A stretch of DNA of 64,000 nt from assembly GCA_029573725.1 (NCBI GenBank), contig JAKQDQ010000018.1:62001-126000 (forward strand). The letters are read 5' to 3'. A program made the position numbers and the translations under genes. This DNA is from Verrucomicrobiota bacterium. GTDB taxonomy: Bacteria; Verrucomicrobiota; Verrucomicrobiia; Limisphaerales; JADLHS01. Below the pieces are notes generated by a model. It saw only the letters and a list, made by a program, of their open reading frames with translations, did not search any database and had not been told where the DNA came from. Shown here piece after piece: positions 36,662 through 45,927 of this stretch. The stretch's first letter is position 1; each line of letters starts with the position of its first letter.

Positions 36662-37420
36662 TCACTCGCCCGCTGCGGCAGCAGCTTCATCCGGCTCCGG
36701 CGGAGCGACCAGTGGCGCGGCTGCAGGGGCCGGCGCGGCCGGTCTCGGCGGCCTTCCCGGCGCCTTGCTGCTTTTATGCGGCTTGTGGGAATCACGGCCC
36801 CCCCGGGATTCGCGGTGGTGGGCTTCGCGCGAGTGATGCGTCCCTTCTGCGGCGCCGTGTGAATGCTCCCGCGCGCGATCGTGCAGTTGTCGCAGCGAAC
36901 GCCGCAACGCATCGATCTCGCGTTCGTCGCCCAACTTCTGGCGCTCCGCCAGTTCCATTAATTCCAGCACTTCTTCCATCTGATCCACCGCATGTTTCAG
37001 CGTCTCGATGACTTCCATCATCTCATCAATCGCCTGGTGAATCGCCGTGGGTTGGTGGGCGGAGTCCGGATTGCGCGCCGTGGCAGCGGGCTTCGGAGCG
37101 GAGGCGGAGGGCGGGCGCGCGGGGGGCGCATCGGCCGGTTCGCCCGCCACCGGAGCTGCGGGGAGCGGGGAGGTGTGGGCGGAGGGTTCGGATGGTTGAT
37201 CTTCGATCGTTCCGGCTGGCGGTGAAGCCTCACTCTCCGCGTGCTCGGGCTGCTCGGGCGCGTGAAGGGGGGGTGCCGACAAGGCGGGTTTGTGATCCGT
37301 CGGTCTGCGCCGCCCGCGTCCGCCGCGCCGGCCCCGGCGGCGGCTGCTGCCGCCCGCGGCCGGGGCCGGGGCGGACGAAGTTTCGGGCGGACTCGCTAGA
37401 GGCTCGTCGTTTTCAGACAT
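36662..37420 (-). CDS. Arg-rich low-complexity protein with a central coiled coil
   Basis: The 252-residue protein starts at the ATG complementary to 37418-37420 (MSENDEPLASPPE). The N-terminus is Arg/Gly-rich (SSRRRGRRGGRGRRRPTDHK) like RNA-binding tails. A Pro/Ala-rich linker follows, then a heptad-rich coiled coil (about 125-185, MMEVIETLKHAVDQMEEVLE), a His/Arg-rich segment and a second Pro/Ala-rich tail. There is no signal peptide. Such tails are common on nucleic-acid-associated proteins, so RNA or DNA binding is plausible but unproven. The gene is divergent from the sulfatase. Confidence 0.6.
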   Translation of the reverse strand: MSENDEPLASPPETSSAPAPAAGGSSRRRGRRGGRGRRRPTDHKPALSAPPLHAPEQPEHAESEASPPAGTIEDQPSEPSAHTSPLPAAPVAGEPADAPPARPPSASAPKPAATARNPDSAHQPTAIHQAIDEMMEVIETLKHAVDQMEEVLELMELAERQKLGDEREIDALRRSLRQLHDRAREHSHGAAEGTHHSREAHHRESRGGRDSHKPHKSSKAPGRPPRPAAPAPAAAPLVAPPEPDEAAAAAGE

Positions 37421-37522
37421 TGGGCAGCAGGGTGCGCGGAATGATTTTGAATGGAAAGCCAATTCGGTGGCCGGCAAAATTCAATGGACGGCATCAATCG
37501 GGTTTCCCAGTATATTCCGTTC

Positions 37523-38977
37523 ATGAACGTGCGGTTGCAATGGAACGGGTGGGCAGGCCGGCTCGTCCTGGTGGCGGCGTTGTTCCCGCTGGCCGTGGCC
37601 GCGGCTCCGCCCGCCGCGGAGATGCCTCCGCCGGCGCCGCGTCGTCCCAGCATCATTCTCATCATGGCTGATGATCTGGGGTATGGCGACCTGGGGTGTT
37701 ATGGGCAGACCAGAATTCAGACCCCCAATCTGGACAAGCTGGCGCGCGAAGGGATCCGCTTCCGCAATGCTTATGCGGGCAGCACGGTCTGCGCACCGTC
37801 GCGCGCCGCGCTGATGCTCGGCGCCCACACCGGGCATTTGCACATTCGCGGCAATGCGCAAGTTGCCACGTTGCTACCCGGTGAATATACGCTGGCGCAG
37901 ATGCTGCAAGCGGCCGGCTACAAGACCGCGTTGATTGGCAAGTGGGGGTTGACGACGAAAAATCAGCCCGGCACGCCGCAGCAGAAAGGATTTGCGGAGT
38001 TCCTGGGTTACCTCGACAACATGGAGGCGCACGATTATTACCCGGAATGGATCTGGCGTTATGATCCGCCCCGTCCAGGGCACGCTGGATTTGATGGCCT
38101 GCGGCACAATCGTGAGAACAGCGGAGGGAAACGGGATTTGTATCTGCCCGATCTGTTCACCAAGGCGGCGCGGAATTATCTGAGTATCAACAAGCCCTCG
38201 GCTTTCAACCGGTACCAACCTTTCTTCCTCTTTCTAAGCTACAATCTTCCGCACGCCAACAACGAGGAGGCCCGGCGCACCGGCAACGGGATGCAGGTGC
38301 CGTCCGATGCCCCCTATTCCGGGGAAGCCTGGCCGGCGCCGGAAAAGAACAAGGCCGCCATGATCACCCGGTTGGATGCCTATGTCGGTCAGATCATGGA
38401 TCAACTGGTGGAATTGCAGATGGATAAAAACACCGTGGTGATTTTCACCAGTGACAACGGTCCGCATGCGGAAGGTGGCGTGCGGGCGGGATTTTTCAAC
38501 AGCGCCGGGGGGCTCCGCGGCCACAAACGGGATTTGTACGAGGGCGGCATCCGCGTGCCCGCCATCGTGCGCTGGCCGCTGCGTATCCAGCCCGGCCAGG
38601 TCAGTGATTTGGTTTGGGCCAACTGGGACTGGCTGGCGACCCTGGCGGATCTGGCCATGACCAAGTGCCCCACCAACACCGACAGCATCTCCATCTATCC
38701 GACCCTGGTGGGGCAGGCGCAGACCAACCGGCACGATTTTCTCTATTGGGAATTTCATGAACGCGGTTTTCAACAGGCGGCCCGCGCGGACGATTGGAAA
38801 GCCGTCCGCCCGCAAGCCAGCGAGCCGCTGGAGCTTTACAACCTCGCCGCAGATCCGCAAGAACGCGTGGACGTCGCGCCGGAGCATCCCGAGGTCATCG
38901 CGAAATTTGAAGCCTATTTCAAAACGGCGCGGGTGGAATCCGCCGCCTGGCCGGTTAAGTCCCCGCCGGCAAAGTAG
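37523..38977 (+). CDS. secreted arylsulfatase-type sulfatase
   Basis: The 484-residue protein has a signal peptide (RLVLVAALFPLAVAAAPPA). The sulfatase signature CAPSRAALMLG is at residue 90; Cys90 would be converted to formylglycine. IMADDLGYGDLGCYG supplies metal ligands and FTSDNGPHAEGG the second Asp-Asn metal site; KRDLYEGGIRVPAI is also conserved. It resembles the N-acetylgalactosamine-6-sulfatase/arylsulfatase A group and would desulfate polysaccharides or glycans in the periplasm or outside. No formylglycine-generating enzyme is visible here. ATG 37523 is chosen for the signal peptide; the frame is open upstream to 37451. Confidence 0.92.
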   Translation: MNVRLQWNGWAGRLVLVAALFPLAVAAAPPAAEMPPPAPRRPSIILIMADDLGYGDLGCYGQTRIQTPNLDKLAREGIRFRNAYAGSTVCAPSRAALMLGAHTGHLHIRGNAQVATLLPGEYTLAQMLQAAGYKTALIGKWGLTTKNQPGTPQQKGFAEFLGYLDNMEAHDYYPEWIWRYDPPRPGHAGFDGLRHNRENSGGKRDLYLPDLFTKAARNYLSINKPSAFNRYQPFFLFLSYNLPHANNEEARRTGNGMQVPSDAPYSGEAWPAPEKNKAAMITRLDAYVGQIMDQLVELQMDKNTVVIFTSDNGPHAEGGVRAGFFNSAGGLRGHKRDLYEGGIRVPAIVRWPLRIQPGQVSDLVWANWDWLATLADLAMTKCPTNTDSISIYPTLVGQAQTNRHDFLYWEFHERGFQQAARADDWKAVRPQASEPLELYNLAADPQERVDVAPEHPEVIAKFEAYFKTARVESAAWPVKSPPAK

Positions 38978-39000
38978 CGGAGCCGGCGGCCCCGCTTCCG

Positions 39001-40017
39001 TCAGAGCAGGGTGGGTTGCTGTTTTCCCGCGGCCTTGAGCCCCAGCTTTTGATAGCTTAAAGCCGTTGCGGTCCGGCCTTGGGGGGTGCGGTTGAGGTAC
39101 CCTTCCATGATCAGGTAAGGTTCATAAACCTCCTCGATGGTGTCCGGCTCTTCGCCTACGGCCACGGCGAGGGAATTCACACCCACCGGACCACCGCCGA
39201 ACTTGCCGATGATGGCCTCCAAAATGCGTTTGTCCATTTCGTCCAGTCCGTTTTCGTCAATTTCCAACAGGGCCAGAGCGCAATCCGCCACCGGGGCGCT
39301 GATTTGGCCATCACCCTTGACCTGGGCGTAATCGCGCACCCGTCGCAGCAGGTTGTTGGCGATGCGGGGTGTGCCGCGACTGCGGCGCGCGATTTCGTGC
39401 GCCCCCGCTGGCTCAATGGGCACGTTCAGCAGGTGGGCGGAGCGGATGACGATTTTCTGCAAATCCTCGGCGACGTAATAATCCAGTCGTTCGCGCATGC
39501 CGAACCGGGTCAGCAACGGCGCACTGAGCAGGCCGCTGCGGGTGGTGGCGCCGATGAGGGTGAACCGCGGCAGGTTCAAGCGCACACTGCGGGCGTTTGG
39601 TCCCTGATCAATGATGATGTCCAGCTTGAAATCTTCCATGGCCGGATAAAGATATTCCTCAATGGTCTTCTGCAGCCGATGGATTTCGTCAATAAACAAC
39701 ACATCGCCCGATTCCAGATTCGTGAGCAACCCGGCCAGATCTGCGGCTTTTTCAATCGTCGGGCCGCTGGTGGCCTTGAGGTTTCCCCCCATGGCTTTGG
39801 CCAGGATGTTCGCAATGGTCGTCTTGCCCAGACCAGGAGGGCCGGAGAGCAGGAGGTGATCCAGCGCTTCGCCACGTTGCCGGGCGGCCGTGACCGCGAT
39901 TTCGAGACGCTCTTTGACCTTGGTTTGTCCCGTGAAATCGGAGAACAGCGCCGGGCGCAGGGTGAGTTCCAACGCGACATCGGGTTTGTTCAAAGTGGAA
40001 ATGGGCCGTTCCGCCAT
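39001..40017 (-). CDS. ruvB: Holliday junction branch migration ATPase RuvB
   Basis: RuvB is the hexameric motor of the RuvABC complex that drives branch migration in recombinational repair. The 338 residues carry Walker [10 protein letters not shown], Walker B FIDEIHRL, sensor 1 and the Arg finger GATTRSG. The C-terminal winged-helix DNA-binding domain contains [22 protein letters not shown] 40017 (MAERPISTL) is the conserved start. ruvA and ruvC are not adjacent. Upstream, 40018-40347 contains no gene that I can support. Confidence 0.96.
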   Translation of the reverse strand: MAERPISTLNKPDVALELTLRPALFSDFTGQTKVKERLEIAVTAARQRGEALDHLLLSGPPGLGKTTIANILAKAMGGNLKATSGPTIEKAADLAGLLTNLESGDVLFIDEIHRLQKTIEEYLYPAMEDFKLDIIIDQGPNARSVRLNLPRFTLIGATTRSGLLSAPLLTRFGMRERLDYYVAEDLQKIVIRSAHLLNVPIEPAGAHEIARRSRGTPRIANNLLRRVRDYAQVKGDGQISAPVADCALALLEIDENGLDEMDKRILEAIIGKFGGGPVGVNSLAVAVGEEPDTIEEVYEPYLIMEGYLNRTPQGRTATALSYQKLGLKAAGKQQPTLL

Positions 40018-40347
40018 GACAGTAAAGCATGGGCAAACCACCGGGCAGCGGCAAGATGGAAACCGCTTCGGGAGGGCGTGGATTCGGGCATGGGCAATCC
40101 AAACGGCATCGTCCGCGGTATTCCGGGCTGAAACGCGGACAAGTATTTCGCGGTTGCTTCGTCTGCGCCAAAACGCTTCAACGGGGCCGCGCTCAATTGC
40201 GCGCGCAGAGGCGACTCCACCCTTGGCCCGGCGTGGCGACGAGCAAAGGGATGCCCGCCCAGAAATCCGGCCCGATTGTCACCTGAGGTTTCATGAGCGC
40301 AGTGATCCGGAGGCAACGCCGGGGCAGGAATCAGCGCCACCCGCCGC

Positions 40348-40378
40348 AAAAAAAGGAGCCGGATTTTCATCCGGCTCC
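40348..40378 (-). terminator. intrinsic terminator of the 1171-residue secreted protein gene
   Basis: On the minus strand GGAGCCGGAT and ATCCGGCTCC form a perfect 10-bp stem with a GAAA loop, followed by seven T residues. This is a textbook rho-independent terminator about 31 bases after the stop of the upstream minus-strand gene. Confidence 0.93.
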
Positions 40379-40409
40379 TCCGCGAATCGGTCCCTGGCCT
40401 GGCCGGGGG

Positions 40410-43400
40410 CTATTCGCTCTGGATGCGATAGAACGCCTTGGGCTCCGAGCCGATCGGAATCGAGAACGAACCGGTGGCCGCCGTGTTGGTGGCGACGCGC
40501 TCCCAACTGCCGATGGGCGTGGTCACTTCCAGCGCGCGCAGCAGCACAAACTGGCTGCCCGCCCCGCCGGAGTAATTGATGGTCGCCGTGCCGCTTCCGG
40601 CTCCGGTGATTTGCATGTTGGTGACCGGCTGGGGAGTGACGCCGCCGCTGGTCACATTGAGCATGCCGGTGCCGGTGAAGAACGCGCTCTCATGATCGGC
40701 GCCCGAACCCACCGCGCCCCACGTGCCGGCCGCCTGTGGCACTCCATTAAAGGAGAGGGTTTTGATCGTGTTGGGTGCGCCGGTGAAGTCGAGCGCCACG
40801 ACTGGGGCGGCTCCATTCAGGGTCAGCGTGGCTTGGGAATCGATGTAGGTGTTTGCGGTGCCCAGGTTTAATTTCAAGGTGGCGCCGCTGGCGACGGTGA
40901 CATCGCCGGTGCCCAGTCCTCCATCCACCCGGACGTCGGTGACGCCCGCGGCCACAATGGTGCCGCCCGAGTAGGAGTTGTTGCCGCTCAAAACGAACAC
41001 CGGAGCGGCGTCCACGGACACACCCAACGTGAGCGGACCGGTGCCGGTGATCGGCGCGGGGATTTCGAAGACGCCCATTCCGGCGTCGCCGGCAAAGGAG
41101 CGGAAGGTGGCGCCATTCACCAGCGTGATGCCCTGGTTGGGATCCAGCGCGATGTTGTTGCCGCCGGCCTTGCGGATTTGCGCTCCATTCATGACCGTGA
41201 TCGCGTCCGGGGTGGGGGATGCCGGCACCGCACCGAAGCCGGTGTTATAGGCGGTAAAGGTGGAGTGGCCAACGGTGTACATCCCCTGGGCCACCACCAG
41301 TTTTCCAAAGGCATGTTCCACGTTGTAGGTGCGCAGTTCGCCCGGTCCGGTCTTGGTCAGCGTTCCCGGGCCCGAAATGACACTGCCATCGGCGACAAAC
41401 AGGATGGCCCCTCCCGTGGCGATGTCCACGGTGCCTCCGCCGGCGCCGAGGGTGATCAATTTGCCCGGCTGGACGAAGTTGCCCCCCACCGCCGATGACG
41501 TGCTGCGCAGGATCGCATTGTTATTGAGGGTGACCGAATAGAACCCGCCCAGGCGCAGGGCGTCATTGATGGCAATGACGCCGCTATTGATGGTGAGATC
41601 GTCCAGCAGGTTTCCTGCGGCCAACGTCGTGGTGCCGGTGCCGGCTTTAACCACCGGATAGCCGTTGTTGATGTCGCCGCTCCAGGTCGTATCGGCATTG
41701 TTGCCGCCGAAGGTCAGCGTGCCTCCATAACTGACCACCTTGGCGCCGGCGGCGCCCGAGAGCGCGCCGATGGTTTCATCAAATGTTTGGAGGTTGAGCG
41801 TTCCCGTGGCGCTGATGTTGACCGGCGAATTGTTGGGAATGCGCTCCGCGGCGCCGAGTTGCAGCGTGCCGCCCTGAATTTCCGTGGGACCGCTGTAAGT
41901 ATTATCGCTTCCCAATTCGAGTGTGCCCGGGCCTTCGAAATACAAGCCCAGGGAGCCTCCGAGCACGGAATTGATCGTGCCGATCATCCCATCGGTGACC
42001 TTTGTGCCTTCGGCGTTGCTGAGGTTGATCGTGCCGCCGCTCAAGGTGACGTAGCCGTCTTCAAAGAACAGGTAGTCGGCAGACTGGGTGCCGCTGACCG
42101 TGACGGTAAACTGGCCATAGGCGTCGGTTCCGGCCGAGAACACCGCGGCGGCGCCTGGCGTCCAAGGCGCGGCAGGGCCGGTGCCGTCCGCAATGGCATT
42201 CCAATTATTGCCGGCGCCCCACGTTCCCGCAGGGGCATCCCCGCCGGCTCCCGCCGTCGGGCCGTTGATGTCCCAATACAGCAAGGCGCCGTCGTTATCG
42301 AGGATGGTGATGGTGCCCGAGCTGGGGTTTCCCAGGTAATAGGTGTTGTTGTTTTCCGCCAGATTCAGCGTCACGGTCTCGGTGGACTCGCGGAGCGCGT
42401 CGTCAATCGGAGTAATGATGATGTTGGTGGAGGTCATTCCGCCCTGGAACAGGAACGGGCTGCTCACCGAGACGGTGTAATCCACATTGCTGGTCGCCGT
42501 GCCGGTCAGGGTAAAGTTCACCAGCACATCGTCCTGGGCGTTGCCGGCGCGGGTGATGGTGAAGGTGGCGGGATCGCTGCCGGCCTCGGATGCTTCCGGA
42601 TCTTCACTGGTGCTGACCGTGAGCGTGTCCGGACTGAAGAGTTCGAAGGTGCCATCCGATTTGGTGGTGGCCACCGAGAAACCTCCGGGGGACCAGAAGC
42701 GCGCATATTCGGTCACGTTGTCCACCGTCACCAGGTTGCCGGCCACGTCAAAGGCAACGTCGCGTACGTAGCTGCCGACATTCAGACTGCTCTGGAAGGC
42801 ACCGGTTTCCTTGTCGTAAAAGTAAACCAGACCGATCCCGGAGAGGTATCTTCCAATCGCCACCGTGCCGCCCGCGTCATTAACTCCCACGCAGCGGACG
42901 TAGGTGAGAGACCGATCGCTTTCCCAGGCGGCGGTGTTGATGGGCCACGCCAGTGAGCCATCGAATTTGACCACCTGCGCCGCCTGATCTGCGGTGCCTC
43001 GATATTGGGTCAAATACCAGTTGCCCTGGCTGTCGCGGTCCACGTCGCCGGGGTAATAGGTGAAATAGGAGGGGCCGATGACCTGTTCGCCCGGGTCGCC
43101 ATTGGCGGCCGCTGCATTTGCGCCAAGGTTGTAGGCGACGACCCCGACGCGCGCATTCAGGTAGTCCGAATTGACGGTATAAACCCGCAAGTCTCCGGTG
43201 GCGCGGGAGCCGGTGGCATAGATGCTTTCCACCCATTCACCGTTGGGTTTGTTGGAAGCATCAATCAATTGGGTCGCGACGCTGAGATCCTCATTGAATC
43301 CGTAGGGAGTGTCGTCGTAAAAACTGGTGTAATACAGGCAATCATCGTCCGGGTTCAGGTTAATTTTGTAGGGGTGGGACATGTTGCTGCCGTCCACGGT

Positions 43401-43925
43401 CATGTCTATTCCGCCGGTATGCGGCCCGCTCAACGCCACTCCCGTGGCGTCCAGCACGTAAATCCCGTTGGGTGTGGTGCGGCCGGCTCCGGTCAGGCCG
43501 CTATCGGTCGCGTTGTTATTGTTTCCGATATAGATTTTGCCAAAGTTCGTGCTGCCGGGGTTTTTATTGATGGCCACGCTGTTGGGGAAGTAGAAATTGC
43601 GGTCCGTCCCGTCCGGAACGTATTGCGTCCAGGCGCGCGCCGTGTTGCCGGTGACAATGATCGAGTAGGTGCTGAACCCGGTCATGTCGAAGGATTTGGC
43701 CCCGGCGGTGGTGGCATCAATGGCGGGGGTGACGGGATTGCCGCCATCACGCAGCACGGTGATGCCCGTGGCGGGTTGGTTCAAAACAAAAGAGACGGTA
43801 TTGCCGTTCCTGGTAACCTGCGCGGCATAGGGCGTGGCCAGCGCGGCTGAAGTCAGGAGCGAACCGCACAAGGCCAGCAGCCGCCCGCTTAGTTTCCGAC
43901 AAGGGGTGTGAATACGAACTTTCAT
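40410..43925 (-). CDS. secreted Calx-beta / passenger-repeat protein
   Basis: The 1171-residue protein has a signal peptide (LLALCGSLLTSAALA) directly followed by TPYAAQVTRNGNTVSFVLNQ. Residues about 120-430 look like an NHL/propeller-type region (NGIYVLDATG, FPNSVAINKNPGSTNFGKIY). A Calx-beta domain follows (about 435-545, ending TITILDND). After it come at least three autotransporter-associated beta-strand repeats (from about 665, 855 and 978), with GPGTLELGSDNTYSG and FVLSGNNSYSGGT. The end is the shared terminal module (FVLLRALEVTTPIGSW ... KAFYRIQSE). No autotransporter beta-barrel is present. Its first 600 residues are clearly related to the protein at 49181-52306. It is probably a surface-exposed adhesive or structural protein. 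Confidence 0.82.
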   Translation of the reverse strand: MKVRIHTPCRKLSGRLLALCGSLLTSAALATPYAAQVTRNGNTVSFVLNQPATGITVLRDGGNPVTPAIDATTAGAKSFDMTGFSTYSIIVTGNTARAWTQYVPDGTDRNFYFPNSVAINKNPGSTNFGKIYIGNNNNATDSGLTGAGRTTPNGIYVLDATGVALSGPHTGGIDMTVDGSNMSHPYKINLNPDDDCLYYTSFYDDTPYGFNEDLSVATQLIDASNKPNGEWVESIYATGSRATGDLRVYTVNSDYLNARVGVVAYNLGANAAAANGDPGEQVIGPSYFTYYPGDVDRDSQGNWYLTQYRGTADQAAQVVKFDGSLAWPINTAAWESDRSLTYVRCVGVNDAGGTVAIGRYLSGIGLVYFYDKETGAFQSSLNVGSYVRDVAFDVAGNLVTVDNVTEYARFWSPGGFSVATTKSDGTFELFSPDTLTVSTSEDPEASEAGSDPATFTITRAGNAQDDVLVNFTLTGTATSNVDYTVSVSSPFLFQGGMTSTNIIITPIDDALRESTETVTLNLAENNNTYYLGNPSSGTITILDNDGALLYWDINGPTAGAGGDAPAGTWGAGNNWNAIADGTGPAAPWTPGAAAVFSAGTDAYGQFTVTVSGTQSADYLFFEDGYVTLSGGTINLSNAEGTKVTDGMIGTINSVLGGSLGLYFEGPGTLELGSDNTYSGPTEIQGGTLQLGAAERIPNNSPVNISATGTLNLQTFDETIGALSGAAGAKVVSYGGTLTFGGNNADTTWSGDINNGYPVVKAGTGTTTLAAGNLLDDLTINSGVIAINDALRLGGFYSVTLNNNAILRSTSSAVGGNFVQPGKLITLGAGGGTVDIATGGAILFVADGSVISGPGTLTKTGPGELRTYNVEHAFGKLVVAQGMYTVGHSTFTAYNTGFGAVPASPTPDAITVMNGAQIRKAGGNNIALDPNQGITLVNGATFRSFAGDAGMGVFEIPAPITGTGPLTLGVSVDAAPVFVLSGNNSYSGGTIVAAGVTDVRVDGGLGTGDVTVASGATLKLNLGTANTYIDSQATLTLNGAAPVVALDFTGAPNTIKTLSFNGVPQAAGTWGAVGSGADHESAFFTGTGMLNVTSGGVTPQPVTNMQITGAGSGTATINYSGGAGSQFVLLRALEVTTPIGSWERVATNTAATGSFSIPIGSEPKAFYRIQSE

Positions 43926-44136
43926 GGCGAATTTTGTTAGACTGATTTTAGGATTCTGTGGCGAACAGCTCCGATGGTTAGCAGATTTTCACCAATTGGC
44001 AATCGTAAATTCGCGAATTTTCCCATCGCGTCCCGGCTCCTGACTTCCGTATCTTTTCGCACCGGCTGAGGCGGCGGGCCGGGAGGTGCGCCGGGGGATT
44101 GGAAATGGAAGCCATGGTGATGGAGAAGGGAATTAC

Positions 44137-44886
44137 GTGAGTGACTTGTTTGGAGCAACCCGCACGGTAATCAAAGCGCGCTGCGCATTGCTGGCCTCCG
44201 ATAGCGCAATGGCGCGGTCCCTGCCGGGGTGGAAGGCGGCCGCATGTGTGGTGTCCATTTCCCCCGCCTTGCTGGGACCGCGCTTTACCCAGTTGCAGAT
44301 CACGCTGAAGCGCGATGGGGTCGGGGAGGGGAACACCGGGCCGAATCAGTATTTCATCTATGTTCTGGATGGTGCGGGGACGATTGATCTGGCCCAAAAG
44401 CGTCACCGCTTGGAGCCGGGCAGTTTTGTTTATTTACCACCGGGCAGCGATTTGCAGTTGAAGAATTCGCAGGCGGCGTCGTTGCAGTTGCTGGTCTTTC
44501 AGAAGCGCTACCTGGCGCTGCGCGGCGTTGCCGCTCCCGAACCGCTCCTGAGTCACGAACGCGAGATCCGGGGCGAACCGGACCGCCGCAATGAAGCCGT
44601 AACGATGCAACGACTGCTGCCGGAGGCGCCTGCTTTTGACCTGGCGATCCACCGGGTCACCTATGCGCCGGGAGCGCTGATCCCCGCCGTTGAATGCCAC
44701 GGAACGGAGCGGGGGCTGGCCTTGATCTGCGGGCAGGGCATCTGCCGGTTGGCGGAGGAGTTTTACCCCGTACAGACGGGTGACGCGATCTGGCTGGGCG
44801 CCGGCTGTCCGTACTGGTTTGCGCCTTTGGGACGCGTTCCCGCCACATGGATTGGCTGTCATGAGGCCCATCGTGATCCCATGTAG
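44137..44886 (+). CDS. AllE-like bicupin (ureidoglycine aminohydrolase family)
   Basis: The start is GTG 44137 behind GGAGAAGGG, giving 249 residues. The sequence follows the (S)-ureidoglycine aminohydrolase pattern: an early TRTVIKARCALLASDS, a first cupin with YVLDGAGTIDL and PGSFVYLPPGSDL, and a second cupin with FDLAIHRVTYAPGALIP and ICGQGICRL. That enzyme belongs to purine (allantoin) catabolism and uses manganese held by the second cupin. Here the expected E-x-H-x3-H reads ECHGTER, so the second His is Arg, and the late Gln ligand appears to be Tyr. Activity is therefore doubtful. No other allantoin gene is nearby. Confidence 0.72.
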   Translation: MSDLFGATRTVIKARCALLASDSAMARSLPGWKAAACVVSISPALLGPRFTQLQITLKRDGVGEGNTGPNQYFIYVLDGAGTIDLAQKRHRLEPGSFVYLPPGSDLQLKNSQAASLQLLVFQKRYLALRGVAAPEPLLSHEREIRGEPDRRNEAVTMQRLLPEAPAFDLAIHRVTYAPGALIPAVECHGTERGLALICGQGICRLAEEFYPVQTGDAIWLGAGCPYWFAPLGRVPATWIGCHEAHRDPM

Positions 44887-44911
44887 CGATTCGCCTTGCA
44901 GACGACATGAA

Positions 44912-44939
44912 AAAGGCCGGCTTTTTCAAGCCGGCCTTT
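44912..44939. terminator. bidirectional terminator between convergent genes
   Basis: AAAGGCCGGC and GCCGGCCTTT form a perfect 10-bp stem with an 8-base loop. It lies between the bicupin stop (44886) and the stop of the convergent PEP-CTERM gene (44971). T-rich flanks exist on both sides, stronger for the minus-strand gene. Confidence 0.88.
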
Positions 44940-44970
44940 GCTTCGTTAAGAGTTGGTTTCCGTTCTGAGA

Positions 44971-45729
44971 TTAGCGACGGGATCGGCGCCAGGCAATCAG
45001 GCTGCTCAGCCCCAGACCCAACAAAGTAGCGGCTGCAGGTTCGGGTACGACCTCCAGCTTGATGTTGTCCACCAGGAATCCACCGCCGACGGAACTGACT
45101 CCCGAGGGGCCGCCAAAGCGCAGATCCGAGAACGCCCCCGTGGGAGTCGCTCCAGAAGAGCTGTAGGCGCCATCCCACGTTCCATCGGCGGCCAAATCCC
45201 ATTTAAGGTCGAGAGCCGTGGCGGTGAAAGTGGCTTCAAATCGGATCCACTGTGGCTGGCCCGCCCCCAAGTCCGTATAGCTGGCAAGCTGAACCCAGCC
45301 GGGGGTTCCGGCAAAATTTAAGATCCGGGCGGACAACCCGTTAGCTGCAGCCTGATTGTAGAAGCCGAATTCGAACAACGGATTAACTCCGGTGCGCAGA
45401 CCGATGGTGTTGCGCTGGCCGCCGTTGCCCGAGAACCAGAGGTCGCCCGACAATACCAATGGGGACGCATCGGTTGGCGTGATGGAGAAAGCGGAGCCGG
45501 ACCAGACGTGGACCGATGCGGTCCCGTCGTGCGCTCCGGAAGGGGCGCCCAGGCCGTCCGTGGTGTTCAGGGAGCCGCCCAGCCCGCTGCCAGCACCGCT
45601 CCAGTTTGCCAGCATGGCCGTGGTGTCCGGATAATCGAAAGTCTCATGGAGAAGAACCTGGGCCTGACCGGACATTGACCAGGCGCCGGTACCCACTACG
45701 GCGATGAGGGGAATGATTTTTGATTTCAT
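44971..45729 (-). CDS. PEP-CTERM sorting-domain protein
   Basis: The 252-residue exported protein starts with a signal sequence (IPLIAVVGTGAWSMSGQAQ). Its body is a predicted beta-sandwich (LLHETFDYPDTTAM ... GGGFLVDNIKLEVVPEP), like LamG or concanavalin-type domains. The C-terminus is a full PEP-CTERM signal: VPEP, then a hydrophobic helix (AAATLLGLGLSSLIAW), then RRSRR. Such proteins are cut and anchored by exosortase. No exosortase gene is present in the window. The upstream interval 45730-45927 is AT-rich and probably holds divergent promoters for this gene and the methyltransferase. Confidence 0.9.
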   Translation of the reverse strand: MKSKIIPLIAVVGTGAWSMSGQAQVLLHETFDYPDTTAMLANWSGAGSGLGGSLNTTDGLGAPSGAHDGTASVHVWSGSAFSITPTDASPLVLSGDLWFSGNGGQRNTIGLRTGVNPLFEFGFYNQAAANGLSARILNFAGTPGWVQLASYTDLGAGQPQWIRFEATFTATALDLKWDLAADGTWDGAYSSSGATPTGAFSDLRFGGPSGVSSVGGGFLVDNIKLEVVPEPAAATLLGLGLSSLIAWRRSRR

Positions 45730-45927
45730 GCTACTGCTGATTGTGTTTATCGGGTTAACGTGATTACTGACGTGTTCTTTATACCGTTGCGATGGTGGAG
45801 ATTAAACCCACATGAAGATGTTTTCATCCCCAAAATTGTATGGAAAAATGCGGATGCGCCCCGGTGGAAACATTTGTCTTGTCACGATGTTTTCACTACA
45901 ACTCCGCCACGCGTGAGTGATGTATTG

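Noticed and set aside
40042-40347. Possible small genes upstream of ruvB on either strand
   Set aside because: Both strands have open frames but with Arg/Pro-rich shadow-like composition and no ribosome site or recognised motif; I leave it as intergenic.
40410-43925. Classical type V autotransporter
   Set aside because: Passenger-type repeats are present but no C-terminal beta-barrel follows; the protein ends in the short shared module.
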